Of a stretch of 35,600 bases of DNA, positions 1 to 6,332 are shown piece by piece (the first letter of the stretch is position 1; each line of letters starts with the position of its first letter). The stretch lies in the NCBI GenBank assembly GCA_036269075.1, contig DATASX010000056.1, positions 1-35,600 of the forward strand, in the 5' to 3' direction. Source of the stretch: Sporichthyaceae bacterium (lineage in GTDB: Bacteria; Actinomycetota; Actinomycetes; Sporichthyales; Sporichthyaceae). The notes under the pieces are model-generated. The model ran no database searches. It had not been told where the DNA came from and was given only the letters and a program-made list of their open reading frames with translations. Both the position numbers and the translations under genes were made by a program.

Positions 1-28
1 TCGCGCGGCCCCCTAGACGGCCGCGCGA
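1..28 (-). terminator. Hairpin terminator of first secreted-protein gene
   Basis: A perfect 10-bp inverted repeat (1-10 with 19-28, 8-nt loop) lies 44 nt past the stop codon of the minus-strand gene at 73-495. It has no U-tract, as is usual in high-GC actinobacteria. The window edge prevents seeing whether it also serves a gene further left. Confidence 0.5.
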
Positions 29-72
29 CGCTGTCGGATTCCTGTGTCAGCCCTGCAGGACGCAGGGTCGGG

Positions 73-495
73 TCACGCCTGCGGGATGAACAGGTCCACC
101 CGAGTCAGCTGGTCCGGTCCCACGAACGTGGAAACGACGCCTTCCCGGTTGAACACCTTGTAGAAAACGTGGTCGTCCCGCTTGAAACGAGCCTGGATGA
201 TGGCGTTCTGCGCCGAGGCCGTACGCAGGCCGAAGCCGATGTTGTACTGACCGGGCAGCACACGCGCCCAGTCACTGCACTCGTCGAAGGAACCAGCCAG
301 GTCGTCCTCACGGATCGACGGACCGTCGGCGTACACGTTGAACATGTAGCCGCTGTGGTTGCAGATCTGAATGCTGCCGAGAGCCGGTCCACGCTCGTGA
401 CGCGCGTGAGCGCTGGCGGCACCGGCGGGCATCAGAACAGAGGCGGTGGCGACGGCCGAGACGACGACCGCACCAACGCGGGACATCTTGCGCAT
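73..495 (-). CDS. Small secreted protein, paralogue A (unknown family)
   Basis: 140-aa predicted exported protein. An N-terminal signal peptide (MRKMSR, a hydrophobic A/V-rich stretch, then a likely cleavage near AGAASA) precedes a mature domain of about 105 residues. That domain has the core ICNHSGYMFNVYADGP, a DECSDW segment and an IIQARF...FYKVFNREGVV segment. Two cysteines, one in each of the first two segments, could form a disulfide outside the cell. An upstream in-frame GTG at 507 overlaps the AAGGAG ribosome site, so I choose the ATG at 495, 11 nt after that site. About two thirds of the mature residues match the neighbour at 860-1294 without gaps, so this is a tandem duplication. I do not recognise the family and assign no function. 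Confidence 0.85.
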   Translation of the reverse strand: MRKMSRVGAVVVSAVATASVLMPAGAASAHARHERGPALGSIQICNHSGYMFNVYADGPSIREDDLAGSFDECSDWARVLPGQYNIGFGLRTASAQNAIIQARFKRDDHVFYKVFNREGVVSTFVGPDQLTRVDLFIPQA

Positions 496-522
496 TGGGA
501 TGCTCACTCCTTTTCTGGACTG

Positions 523-542
523 CTCGGCCTGGACTGGCCGAG
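523..542 (-). promoter_or_regulatory. Leader hairpin of secreted paralogue A
   Basis: A perfect 7-bp inverted repeat, CTCGGCC / GGCCGAG with a 6-nt loop, sits 28 nt upstream of the chosen ATG and just before the AAGGAG site. It could be a leader RNA hairpin or a protein-binding palindrome. The sequence alone does not say which. Confidence 0.35.
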
Positions 543-592
543 GGCGTGCAGAACGGATCGGTCGTCGTCAGCAGTGCAGGAAAATTCCAAGG

Positions 593-621
593 AACGCTGC
601 GGACCGCAACGCTGCGGACCG
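593..621. repeat. Short tandem repeat upstream of paralogue A
   Basis: The 14-mer AACGCTGCGGACCG occurs twice (593-606 and 608-621), giving a 15-nt period. It lies about 100-130 nt upstream of the paralogue A start codon, where tandem activator or repressor sites could sit. No known regulator motif was recognised. Confidence 0.4.
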
Positions 622-640
622 TCGTTTCCCCTGCGCTCCG

Positions 641-662
641 TTTCCGCGGGACCTTGCGGAAA
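641..662. promoter_or_regulatory. Inverted repeat TTTCCGC / GCGGAAA
   Basis: Perfect 7-bp arms (641-647 and 656-662) with an 8-nt spacer. The arms extend outward to about 10 bp if one bulged A is allowed. It lies between the two secreted genes and could be an operator or a weak terminator. Confidence 0.3.
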
Positions 663-859
663 ACGGCTCCTGGAACGCCCTATCCCCCTAGATGATCACG
701 CCTCAACGCTATCGGCCGGATGTCCGCTTTGAGCTCTGCTGTCCGCCAAGACTGGTGCGCCCAGATGATCACGAACTTAAAGAGCAGCCCTGCAACTTTT
801 GCATGACCGCCGGAATCGTCTGCTCGGGCCCAAGATCGTCGTGGCCGGCCGGTGAACTC

Positions 860-1294
860 TCAACCCTGGGGGATGAACAGGTCGACGCGGGTCGCCGAGC
901 CCGGTCCGACATTCCCGGCGACGACGCCCTCGCGGTTGAACAGCTTGTAGAAGGTCTGGCCCCCGCGCTGGAACCGCGCCTGGATGATGACGTCCTGGAC
1001 CGAGGCGCTCCGCAGCCCGAAGCCGATGTCGTAATGGCCGGAGCGCACCGGGCTCCAGTGCGTGCACTCGTCGAAACTGCCTGCCAGGTCGTCCTTCCGC
1101 GCCGTGGGACCGTCGGCGTAGACGTTGAACAGGTATCCGCTGTGGTTGCAGACCTCGATGAGGCCGCCCGGGTCGACGGCGGTTTTCGCCGGGTCCCAAT
1201 TGTGGTGGCCGGCGGCCGCGTGGGCCGGGACGGAAACGCCACCGGAAACGACCACGGCGAGGAGTACCGCACCAACGCTCCGGATGTTGCGCAT
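860..1294 (-). CDS. Small secreted protein, paralogue B (unknown family)
   Basis: 144-aa predicted secreted protein, a tandem paralogue of the gene at 73-495. The signal peptide starts MRNIRSVGAVLL and probably ends near AHAAAG. The mature domain repeats the core VCNHSGYLFNVYADGP, DECTHW and IIQARF...FYKLFNREGVV, ending RVDLFIPQG, with both cysteines kept. The upstream in-frame GTG at 1318 lacks a ribosome site, whereas the ATG at 1294 follows an AAAGCGAG stretch at suitable spacing. The two copies differ mostly by conservative changes in the mature part and more strongly in the signal peptide and linker, suggesting selection on the mature fold. Function unknown. Confidence 0.85.
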   Translation of the reverse strand: MRNIRSVGAVLLAVVVSGGVSVPAHAAAGHHNWDPAKTAVDPGGLIEVCNHSGYLFNVYADGPTARKDDLAGSFDECTHWSPVRSGHYDIGFGLRSASVQDVIIQARFQRGGQTFYKLFNREGVVAGNVGPGSATRVDLFIPQG

Positions 1295-1370
1295 TGCGGA
1301 CTCGCTTTCTGCCGACACCCCGGTACGAAGGTGGGCAATTTAATCCGGCCATGTTTCGTGCTGCGCGTTG

Positions 1371-1400
1371 TATGTAAAGGAAATTCCAGGTGTACGTCAA
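1371..1400 (-). promoter_or_regulatory. Sigma-70-type promoter of paralogue B
   Basis: On the minus strand, TTGACG (1395-1400) is followed after 18 nt by TACATA (1371-1376). This gives an expected transcript start about 70 nt upstream of the ATG at 1294. It is the clearest -35/-10 pair I see in the window. Confidence 0.5.
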
Positions 1401-1516
1401 GGTGGCTAATCACATGACGTTGGCGCGGAATCGGAGGCAGCGGAATTCCCGGGGTGGCAATGACATTGAGCACGCCCGACACGCTCGGGTCGAAATGGGA
1501 GCCGGTGCGGCCTTCG

Positions 1517-1545
1517 CGGGGTCGATTGCGACTGAATCGACCCCG
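1517..1545 (-). terminator. Terminator hairpin of the LCIB-like gene
   Basis: Perfect 11-bp inverted repeat (1517-1527 with 1535-1545, 7-nt loop) located 18 nt beyond the stop codon of the minus-strand gene at 1564-2268. There is no U-tract. Confidence 0.6.
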
Positions 1546-1563
1546 GGTAAAGGTTGGGTCTCC

Positions 1564-2268
1564 TCAGATCTCCAGGTCGGTGGGGTCCCGATCGCCGACC
1601 AGGCGGACTGAACTGTGGCCGGGTGCGACGTAGTCGCCGTCCGGGGTGTGGACCTGGATACCGGTGAACACGGCCACGTCAGCCGCCGCCCACTCCGGCA
1701 TCTGGCTCGCGGTGTCCATCAGGTCCTCCAGGATCACCTCGGCCGCGATCCGGGTGAACTCGACGACCCCGGGCACCTCGCCGTACGGGATCGCGCGCAG
1801 CAGACGCTGCCGCAGCAAGCTCATCTCGAGGTCGACCGGATCCAGGTCGACGTTCACCCTCCCGCCGGCCAACTCGTTGCGGAAGGCCATGAGCGCGCCG
1901 CAGGCCGCGGTCCGCCGCCCCTGCCCCGGCCGGTTCACGAAGCCGATCACGCCGTCGGTGTCTACGCCGACGTGCGGCATCGCGTACACCACGAAGCGTT
2001 GCCGGCCGTCGGCACCCGGCGCGTGGGCCATCGCGGCCCGCAGCCCGGTGGCCCCGAACAGCAACATCCCGGCCATGGCGCCCATCGCGAACGCCGGGCC
2101 CCAGGTCGCCCGCACGGGTTCGCCCAACGCCCAGGTCAACTCGTCGCGGCAGACGCCGACCATCGCCAGAGTTTTCTCCGAGGCCAAGCCGTACGGGAGG
2201 ACAGCGGCGTGGGTGCGCTTGACGTAGTCCTCGATCGGGACGGCGTCGGGGAAATACTCGGTGACCAT
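1564..2268 (-). CDS. LCIB/C-type beta-carbonic-anhydrase-fold protein
   Basis: 234-aa soluble protein. It resembles the family named after the algal limiting-CO2-inducible proteins LCIB/LCIC, which have a beta-carbonic-anhydrase-like fold with a Cys-His-Cys zinc site. The expected ligands are visible in order: C40 in GVCRDEL, H99 in AMPHVGVD and C123 in AACGAL. R41 and D42 follow the first cysteine, as the catalytic Asp/Arg dyad of this group would require. Reaction, if active: CO2 + H2O to bicarbonate + H+. Some LCIB proteins are inactive alone, so activity is inference. It is transcribed alone, divergent from the quinone oxidoreductase, with a terminator hairpin downstream. No strong ribosome site precedes the ATG. 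The family call is from remembered motifs. Confidence 0.65.
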   Translation of the reverse strand: MVTEYFPDAVPIEDYVKRTHAAVLPYGLASEKTLAMVGVCRDELTWALGEPVRATWGPAFAMGAMAGMLLFGATGLRAAMAHAPGADGRQRFVVYAMPHVGVDTDGVIGFVNRPGQGRRTAACGALMAFRNELAGGRVNVDLDPVDLEMSLLRQRLLRAIPYGEVPGVVEFTRIAAEVILEDLMDTASQMPEWAAADVAVFTGIQVHTPDGDYVAPGHSSVRLVGDRDPTDLEI

Positions 2269-2332
2269 TGCCGAACGGTATCCAGATCAGCCGGATCGCG
2301 CCGTGACCTGCGCCGCCCTGCCCATCCGCGGG

Positions 2333-2366
2333 TTTGGCCGCCGCCCGCCCTGCATAGGCTCGGATC
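2333..2366 (+). promoter_or_regulatory. Leaderless promoter of quinone oxidoreductase
   Basis: TAGGCT at 2355-2360 fits the actinobacterial -10 pattern TANNNT and ends 6 nt before the ATG at 2367. Transcription would therefore begin at or next to the start codon. A possible -35, TTTGGC, is at 2333-2338 with a 16-nt spacer. No ribosome site precedes the ATG, in keeping with a leaderless mRNA. Confidence 0.5.
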
Positions 2367-3350
2367 ATGCATGCGATCACTTTGCCGACGTTCGGTGGGC
2401 CCGAGGCCATGGTTTGGGCGGAGGTGCCGGACCCGGTGCCCGGCCCCGGCGAGGTGCTGCTGGACATTGCCGCCTCGGCAGTCAACCGGGCGGACATCAT
2501 GCAGCGCCAGGGGTTCTACCCGCCGCCGCCCGGGGCTCCGCCGTACCCCGGCCTGGAGTGCTCCGGGCGCATCCGGGCGCTGGGTTCCGGGGTCACCGGG
2601 TGGGCTGTCGGCGACGAGGTCGCGGCGCTGCTGGGCGGCGGCGGTTACGCCGAGCAGGTCGCGGTCCCGGCCGGGCAGTTGCTGCCGCGGCCGCCCTCGA
2701 TGAGCCTGGTCGAGGCCGGTGGGCTGGCCGAGGTCACCTGCACGGTCTGGTCCAACATCTTCATGATCGCCAACCTGCAGCCGGGCGAGACCCTGCTGGT
2801 GCACGGCGGGGCCAGTGGCATCGGCACGACCGCGATCCAGTTGGCCAGCGCACTGGGCGCCCGAGTGGCGGTCACCGCGGGGAGCGCCGCCAAGCTCGAG
2901 CGCTGCCGTGAGCTCGGCGCCGACGTGCTGATCAACTATCGCGAGGACGACTTCGTCGCGGCGGTCAAGGCCGCCACCGACGGGCACGGCGCGGACGTGA
3001 TCCTGGACAACATGGGTGCGGCCTACCTGGACCGCAACGTCGACGCGTTGGCCGTCAACGGGCGCGTGGTGATCATCGGTCTGCAAGGCGGTGTGAAGGG
3101 CGAGCTGAACATCGGGAAGCTGCTGTCCAAACGCGGCGCGGTACTGGCCACGTCGTTGCGGGCCCGTGGTGCAGCCGAGAAGGCCTCGATCGTGGCCGCC
3201 GTCCGCGAGCACGTGCTGCCGCTGATCGAAGCCGGCAAGGTTCGGATCATCGTCGACCGGACCGTGCCGATCCAGCAGGTCGCCGAAGCCCACCAGGCGA
3301 TCGAGGACAGCGAGCACGTCGGCAAGATCCTGCTCGAGGTCACCCGCTGA
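2367..3350 (+). CDS. NAD(P)H quinone oxidoreductase, PIG3-like MDR family
   Basis: 327-aa medium-chain dehydrogenase/reductase without the zinc ligands of true alcohol dehydrogenases. It has a GroES-like N-terminal domain (about 1-120, with NRADIMQRQGFYPPPPG and PGLECSG) and a Rossmann domain with HGGASGIGTTAIQLA (about 145-160) for NADPH binding. The GYAEQVAVP and VDRTVPIQQVAEAH segments fit the PIG3-like quinone oxidoreductase group. It would reduce quinones with NADPH in the cytosol. The next gene, bpa, begins 45 nt downstream on the same strand. From memory the same oxidoreductase lies close to the bpa homologue (Rv3777 near Rv3780) in Mycobacterium tuberculosis, so the pairing appears conserved. 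Confidence 0.9.
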   Translation: MHAITLPTFGGPEAMVWAEVPDPVPGPGEVLLDIAASAVNRADIMQRQGFYPPPPGAPPYPGLECSGRIRALGSGVTGWAVGDEVAALLGGGGYAEQVAVPAGQLLPRPPSMSLVEAGGLAEVTCTVWSNIFMIANLQPGETLLVHGGASGIGTTAIQLASALGARVAVTAGSAAKLERCRELGADVLINYREDDFVAAVKAATDGHGADVILDNMGAAYLDRNVDALAVNGRVVIIGLQGGVKGELNIGKLLSKRGAVLATSLRARGAAEKASIVAAVREHVLPLIEAGKVRIIVDRTVPIQQVAEAHQAIEDSEHVGKILLEVTR

Positions 3351-3395
3351 GACCTGCTCCGGAATCTTCGCAAGTCGAAGGGAATTGTTGAGGTC

Positions 3396-3932
3396 ATGAT
3401 TGCGCCCGAGGAACCCGAGGACCAACGAGTCCTGGTCGTGACGCCCGCCGGGATGGCGGTGGAGGGCCCGCCGGAGGACGGCAGCGACAAGAACTCGATC
3501 ACGCGCATGGTCGAGCAGCCCGCCAAGGTGATGCGGCTGGGCAGCATGATCAAGCAGTTGCTCGAGGAGGTGCGCAGCGCGCCGCTGGACGAGGCCAGCC
3601 GGGCGCGGCTGGCGCAGATCCACCGCAGCACTGTCTCCGAGCTCGAACAGGGGCTGGCACCGGAGCTGGTGCAGGAGTTGGAGCGACTCTCGTTGCCCTT
3701 CGGCGACGACCGGGTGCCCAGCGACGGCGAGTTGCGCATCGCGCAGGCTCAGCTCGTCGGTTGGCTCGAGGGGCTGTTCCACGGCATCCAGACCGCGTTG
3801 TTCGCCCAGCAGATGGCGGCGCAGGCGCAGTTGGAGCAGATGCGCCGGGCCCTGCCGGGCGGGCCCGGGCCAGGCGGCAAGCCGCCCGGGATGGCGGTTC
3901 ACGGCGACGGCGGTCAAGGCCAGTACCTCTGA
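3396..3932 (+). CDS. bpa: Bacterial proteasome activator Bpa/PafE
   Basis: 178-aa member of the DUF2587 family. Bpa forms an ATP-independent ring that docks on the 20S proteasome and opens its gate for unfolded proteins without pupylation. Visible hallmarks are the conserved core VEQPAKVMRLGSMIKQLL (about 39-56), LRIAQAQLVGWLEGLFHGIQ (about 113-132) and, after a Gly/Pro-rich flexible tail, the C-terminal GQYL (175-178) that inserts into the proteasome alpha ring. An acidic N-terminal tail precedes the helical bundle. GAAGGGA lies 12 nt before the ATG. The gene implies that 20S proteasome genes exist elsewhere in this genome. It is probably co-transcribed with the oxidoreductase upstream. Confidence 0.95.
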   Translation: MIAPEEPEDQRVLVVTPAGMAVEGPPEDGSDKNSITRMVEQPAKVMRLGSMIKQLLEEVRSAPLDEASRARLAQIHRSTVSELEQGLAPELVQELERLSLPFGDDRVPSDGELRIAQAQLVGWLEGLFHGIQTALFAQQMAAQAQLEQMRRALPGGPGPGGKPPGMAVHGDGGQGQYL

Positions 3933-3963
3933 CGCTACGTCAGATCCCTTCCTGGTAGGCAGA

Positions 3964-3978
3964 TTACCCGGCAAGTAA
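3964..3978. promoter_or_regulatory. Palindrome TTACCCGGCAAGTAA, candidate MmyB/XRE operator
   Basis: This site lies between bpa and the SnoaL-like gene. It is flanked by complementary bases to make GATTAC-N7-GTAATC (3962-3980). It matches, at 14 of 15 positions, the minus-strand reading of the palindrome at 5496-5510 directly upstream of the XRE regulator. Two near-identical sites flanking the SnoaL/regulator pair suggest a common regulator, most simply the XRE protein itself. Confidence 0.45.
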
Positions 3979-4010
3979 TCGACCGGAACCCGCTCGAGGA
4001 CCAGGGTGGT

Positions 4011-4036
4011 GGTGGCGGGCAACTCGGCCCGCCACC
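4011..4036 (+). terminator. Hairpin downstream of bpa
   Basis: Perfect 10-bp inverted repeat, GGTGGCGGGC / GCCCGCCACC, with a 6-nt loop, 78 nt after the bpa stop. It could terminate bpa. If the SnoaL-like gene is transcribed from near 3980, it would lie in that gene's leader instead. Confidence 0.45.
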
Positions 4037-4059
4037 TACCCCGGGAGCCGAACGTGAAC

Positions 4060-4122
4060 GAGCGCAGCGAGAGAACAAATTTCACAGCACCAAACGGTCA
4101 CGACGCCACCGAGCGCAGCGAG
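4060..4122. repeat. Two copies of small element GAGCGCAGCGAG
   Basis: The 12-mer GAGCGCAGCGAG occurs at 4060-4071 and 4111-4122, both upstream of the SnoaL-like start codon, the second inside its start hairpin. The element resembles small G/C-rich repeats seen near gene starts in many actinobacterial genomes, where they can be misread as MSERSE-type N-termini. A related element is at 12790-12811. Confidence 0.5.
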
Positions 4123-4136
4123 GTGACGTCGTGACC
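4096..4136 (+). promoter_or_regulatory. Hairpin enclosing ribosome site and start of SnoaL-like gene
   Basis: GGTCACGACG (4096-4105) pairs perfectly with 4127-4136. After one mismatch, CACC (4107-4110) pairs with GGTG (4122-4125). The loop is the GAGCGCAGCGA element. The GTG start (4131-4133) lies in the outer stem and the GAGGTGA ribosome site (4120-4126) runs into the inner stem, so the folded RNA would hide both. This suggests translational control, but no ligand-binding domain is evident. Confidence 0.45.
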
Positions 4137-4538
4137 GAACACCCCAACGCCGTCGCCCTGCGCCAGGCCTTCGCCGCGATGGCCGCCGGCGACCTGCCGA
4201 CCGTGCTGTCGGCCTTCGCCCCCGACGCGGTGATGCACATCCGCGGGACCGGGCCGATCTCCGGCGATCACAAGGGCATCGAGGCCATCACCGACGTCCT
4301 CACGCACGGCTTCGAACTGACCGGCGGCACGCAAAAGCTCGACGTGCGCGAGGTGTTCGCCGACGCCGAGCACGGCGTGGTGGTCGTCCACGAGACCGCG
4401 ACCCGCGCCGCCGACGGCGTCACGCTGGACGTTCTGGAGACCAACCTGTTCCGCTTCGGCCCGGACCGGCGGGTCGTCGAGTTCTGGGACATCCCGACGG
4501 ACCCGAAGCGCCACGACGACTTCTTCGACGGGGTCTGA
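4131..4538 (+). CDS. SnoaL-like / NTF2-fold protein
   Basis: 135-aa small cytosolic protein with the SnoaL-like cone-shaped alpha+beta barrel pattern: an N-terminal helix (LRQAFAAMAAGDLPTVLSAF) followed by FAPDAVMHIRG, a middle helix, and strands HGVVVVHETATR and ETNLFRFGPDRRVVEFWDIP. The family includes isomerases, hydrolases and many ligand-binding proteins, so no substrate can be given. The GTG start at 4131 has GAGGTGA upstream but is buried in a hairpin (4096-4136). The XRE/MmyB-type regulator lies convergently downstream, and a shared palindrome suggests that it controls this gene. A long palindromic repeat separates the two 3' ends. Confidence 0.8.
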   Translation: MTEHPNAVALRQAFAAMAAGDLPTVLSAFAPDAVMHIRGTGPISGDHKGIEAITDVLTHGFELTGGTQKLDVREVFADAEHGVVVVHETATRAADGVTLDVLETNLFRFGPDRRVVEFWDIPTDPKRHDDFFDGV

Positions 4539-4563
4539 CCGGCTCTGGGCGCGCCCGGACCGC

Positions 4564-4625
4564 CACTTCTGCTGCCTGTCGCACCTATCGGCAGCCCCCG
4601 ATACGTGTGACAGGCCGCAGAAGTG
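4564..4625. repeat. Long palindromic intergenic repeat, copy 1
   Basis: Two 28-nt arms (4564-4591 and 4598-4625) are reverse complements with three mismatches around a 6-nt centre. The element fills the gap between the convergent SnoaL-like and XRE genes, so it can act as a terminator in both directions. One arm is nearly the same sequence as an arm of the element at 31441-31502 (shared core CTTCTGCTGCCTGTC). That makes it a dispersed REP/MITE-like repeat and not a private terminator. Confidence 0.7.
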
Positions 4626-4637
4626 CGAACCGGGGGG

Positions 4638-5459
4638 CTAAGCCGTGTCGCGCCGGGCGGCCCGGGCCCGCAGGGCCGCCTCGGTCGCGACGTCGGCCGG
4701 GAAGAACGTCTCGATCGCCAACTCCGACAACGTGATGTCCCGCGGACTGCCGAAGGTGGCCACCGTGCTGAAGAACGTCATCTCGCAGGTCCCTGGCCCG
4801 AAGGCGCGCAGCCGGATCGGCAGCACCAACGCGGCCACCGGCGGCTCGGCCTCGACCAGCCCCGGCGGTACCGGGTAGCTCGACAGCTCCCGGAGGAGTT
4901 CCTCGAGCACCGGGTCGGGACCGGCGTCCAACGCGCGCCGCAGCGAGGTCAGCGCGTGCGCGCGGTACTCAGCCAGGTTGACCACCCGCCGCGCCAACCC
5001 GTCCGGGTGCAGCGCGGCCCGCATGACGTTCATCGGCGGGGTCAGCAGCTCCGGGGCAAGCCCCTCGGTGAGCACCTCCACGGCCCGATTGGCAGCCACC
5101 ACTTCGAAGTGACGGTTCATCACCAACGCCGGGAACGGCTCGTGCCCGCGCAGCACCAGCTCCAGCGAGGCCAGCACCGCGGCCATCTCCGGGGCGTCCA
5201 ACGGCTCCTCGGAGTACGCCGGGGCGAATCCCGCAGCCAACAGCATCCGGTTGCGTTCGCGCAGCGGCACGTCGAGGTGTTCGGCCAGATGCAGGATCAG
5301 CTCCCGGCTCGGCCGGGCCCGGCCGGTCTCGACGAAGCTGAGGTGCCGCGTCGAGACGCCCGAGTCGGAAGCCAACTGGAGCTGCGAGAGACGCCGGCGA
5401 CGGCGCCACTGCTGCAGCAGGGGCCCGGAGCCCGGTGCCGGGCGCGAAGGGTCGGTCAC
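4638..5459 (-). CDS. XRE-family regulator with MmyB-like ligand domain
   Basis: 273-aa DNA-binding protein. The N-terminal helix-turn-helix (about 13-70: LLQQWRRRRRLSQLQLASDSGVSTRHLSFVETG, described by its key residues Q, S, T, H, S, E in order) is of the Cro/C1 type. The C-terminal half (about 105-265) matches the MmyB-like ligand-binding domain found on many actinobacterial XRE regulators, with its PALVMNRHFEVVAANRA signature. Such proteins usually repress a neighbouring short-chain dehydrogenase or SnoaL-type gene. The GTG start has no ribosome site but is preceded by TAGCGT 7 nt upstream, fitting a leaderless mRNA. The palindrome at 5496-5510 lies beside the expected -35 and suggests autoregulation. 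Confidence 0.85.
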   Translation of the reverse strand: MTDPSRPAPGSGPLLQQWRRRRRLSQLQLASDSGVSTRHLSFVETGRARPSRELILHLAEHLDVPLRERNRMLLAAGFAPAYSEEPLDAPEMAAVLASLELVLRGHEPFPALVMNRHFEVVAANRAVEVLTEGLAPELLTPPMNVMRAALHPDGLARRVVNLAEYRAHALTSLRRALDAGPDPVLEELLRELSSYPVPPGLVEAEPPVAALVLPIRLRAFGPGTCEMTFFSTVATFGSPRDITLSELAIETFFPADVATEAALRARAARRDTA

Positions 5460-5466
5460 GGCCTCG

Positions 5467-5472
5467 ACGCTA
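5467..5472 (-). promoter_or_regulatory. Leaderless -10 element of XRE regulator
   Basis: On the minus strand TAGCGT fits TANNNT and ends 7 nt before the GTG start at 5459. No clear -35 is visible, although the palindrome at 5496-5510 lies close to where a -35 would be. Confidence 0.45.
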
Positions 5473-5495
5473 CGACCGGGGCTGCAGCGAAACCA

Positions 5496-5510
5496 TTACC
5501 TGCCGGGTAA
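5496..5510. promoter_or_regulatory. Palindrome TTACCTGCCGGGTAA upstream of XRE gene
   Basis: TTACC-N5-GGTAA, with further outer CC/GG pairing. It overlaps the stop codon of the HAD gene and lies about 37-51 nt upstream of the XRE start codon. Its reverse reading is almost identical to the site at 3964-3978. The best guess is the binding site of the XRE regulator. Confidence 0.5.
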
Positions 5511-6332
5511 CGGATCCGGCTCCGCGTGGACGGCGAGCAGCTCCTCGAGCACCGTCGCCACCCCGTCGGCGTCGTTGCTCGGCGCCCGCCCGGAAATGCG
5601 GGCGAGCACATCCGGGTGCGCATTGGCCATCGCGTAGGGGCGGCCGGCCCAGGCGAGCATCGGCAGGTCGTTGGGCATGTCGCCGAACGCGACGACGTCA
5701 GCGGCGGCGATGCCGTGCTCGGCACACAGCCGAGCCAGCGCGCTGGCCTTGCTGACCCCGGCCGCCGAGACCTCCAGCAGGCCCGGCCCGATCGGCGTCG
5801 AATGGGTGACCTCGACCAGGTCGCCGACGAGTTCCGCCACCTGGACCAGCAGATCGGCCGAGGCCCGGACCGGGTGGCGCACCAGCAGCTTCGCGGCCGC
5901 GTGTTCGACCAGTTCGGAGGGGCTGACCGTGCGGACGTCGGCCCGGCGGTGCTCGACCGCGACGGGATAGGCCGCCTCGTGCGCGAACTGGGCGCCGTAC
6001 TCGATCGCGAACGCCAACCCGGGATCGGCCGCTCGGAGTCGATCCACGGTCGCGGCGAGCACCTCGGGGCTGATCAGGTCGCCGCCGACGACCTGCTCGG
6101 TGTGCAGGTCGTAGAGCAACGCGCCGTTGGCGCAGATGACCAGGCCCCGGTGGTCGACCTGGGCCGCCACCGGCCAGATCCAGCGCGGCGGGCGCCCGGT
6201 GACGAACACGAGCAGGATCCCGCGCTCCTCGACCGCGGCCAGCGCGGCCCGGGTCCGTGGCGAGATGCTCAGGTCCGACCGCAGCAGGGTCCCGTCCAGG
6301 TCGCACGCGACCGCCCGGACACGACCGGTCAC
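5496..6332 (-). CDS. Cof-type HAD-superfamily hydrolase
   Basis: 278-aa cytosolic phosphatase of the HAD superfamily, Cof (IIB cap) subfamily. Motif I DLDGT is at 11-15, motif II is VTGRPP, the conserved Lys is in VSKASAL, and motif IV is GDMPNDLPML near the C-terminus. The large central region is the cap that selects the substrate, probably a sugar or nucleotide phosphate, which cannot be specified. I place the start at GTG 6332. Its GTGA overlaps the stop of the upstream membrane-protein gene by 4 nt, so the two are translationally coupled. A longer frame reading upstream is the antisense of other genes. Confidence 0.85.
   Translation of the reverse strand: MTGRVRAVACDLDGTLLRSDLSISPRTRAALAAVEERGILLVFVTGRPPRWIWPVAAQVDHRGLVICANGALLYDLHTEQVVGGDLISPEVLAATVDRLRAADPGLAFAIEYGAQFAHEAAYPVAVEHRRADVRTVSPSELVEHAAAKLLVRHPVRASADLLVQVAELVGDLVEVTHSTPIGPGLLEVSAAGVSKASALARLCAEHGIAAADVVAFGDMPNDLPMLAWAGRPYAMANAHPDVLARISGRAPSNDADGVATVLEELLAVHAEPDPLPGR

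Larger units (their letters stand above)
496..859. other. Intergenic region between the secreted paralogues
   Basis: This 364-nt stretch has no convincing gene; open frames in it are antisense continuations of the flanking genes. It holds the 5' leader of paralogue A with a hairpin at 523-542, a 15-nt-period tandem repeat at 593-621, an inverted repeat at 641-662, and an 11-nt direct repeat (AGATGATCACG) at 690-700 and 763-773. I see no clear terminator for the gene ending at 860. Confidence 0.6.

Noticed and set aside
692-1417. A 241-codon plus-strand open frame
   Set aside because: It is the exact antisense of secreted paralogue B, which has a signal peptide, a promoter and a close paralogue. 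The plus-strand protein has no recognisable domain.
2136-4085. A 649-codon minus-strand open frame over the oxidoreductase and bpa
   Set aside because: It has the Arg/His/Gln/Pro-rich composition typical of antisense frames in high-GC DNA. The plus strand encodes two well-recognised proteins here.
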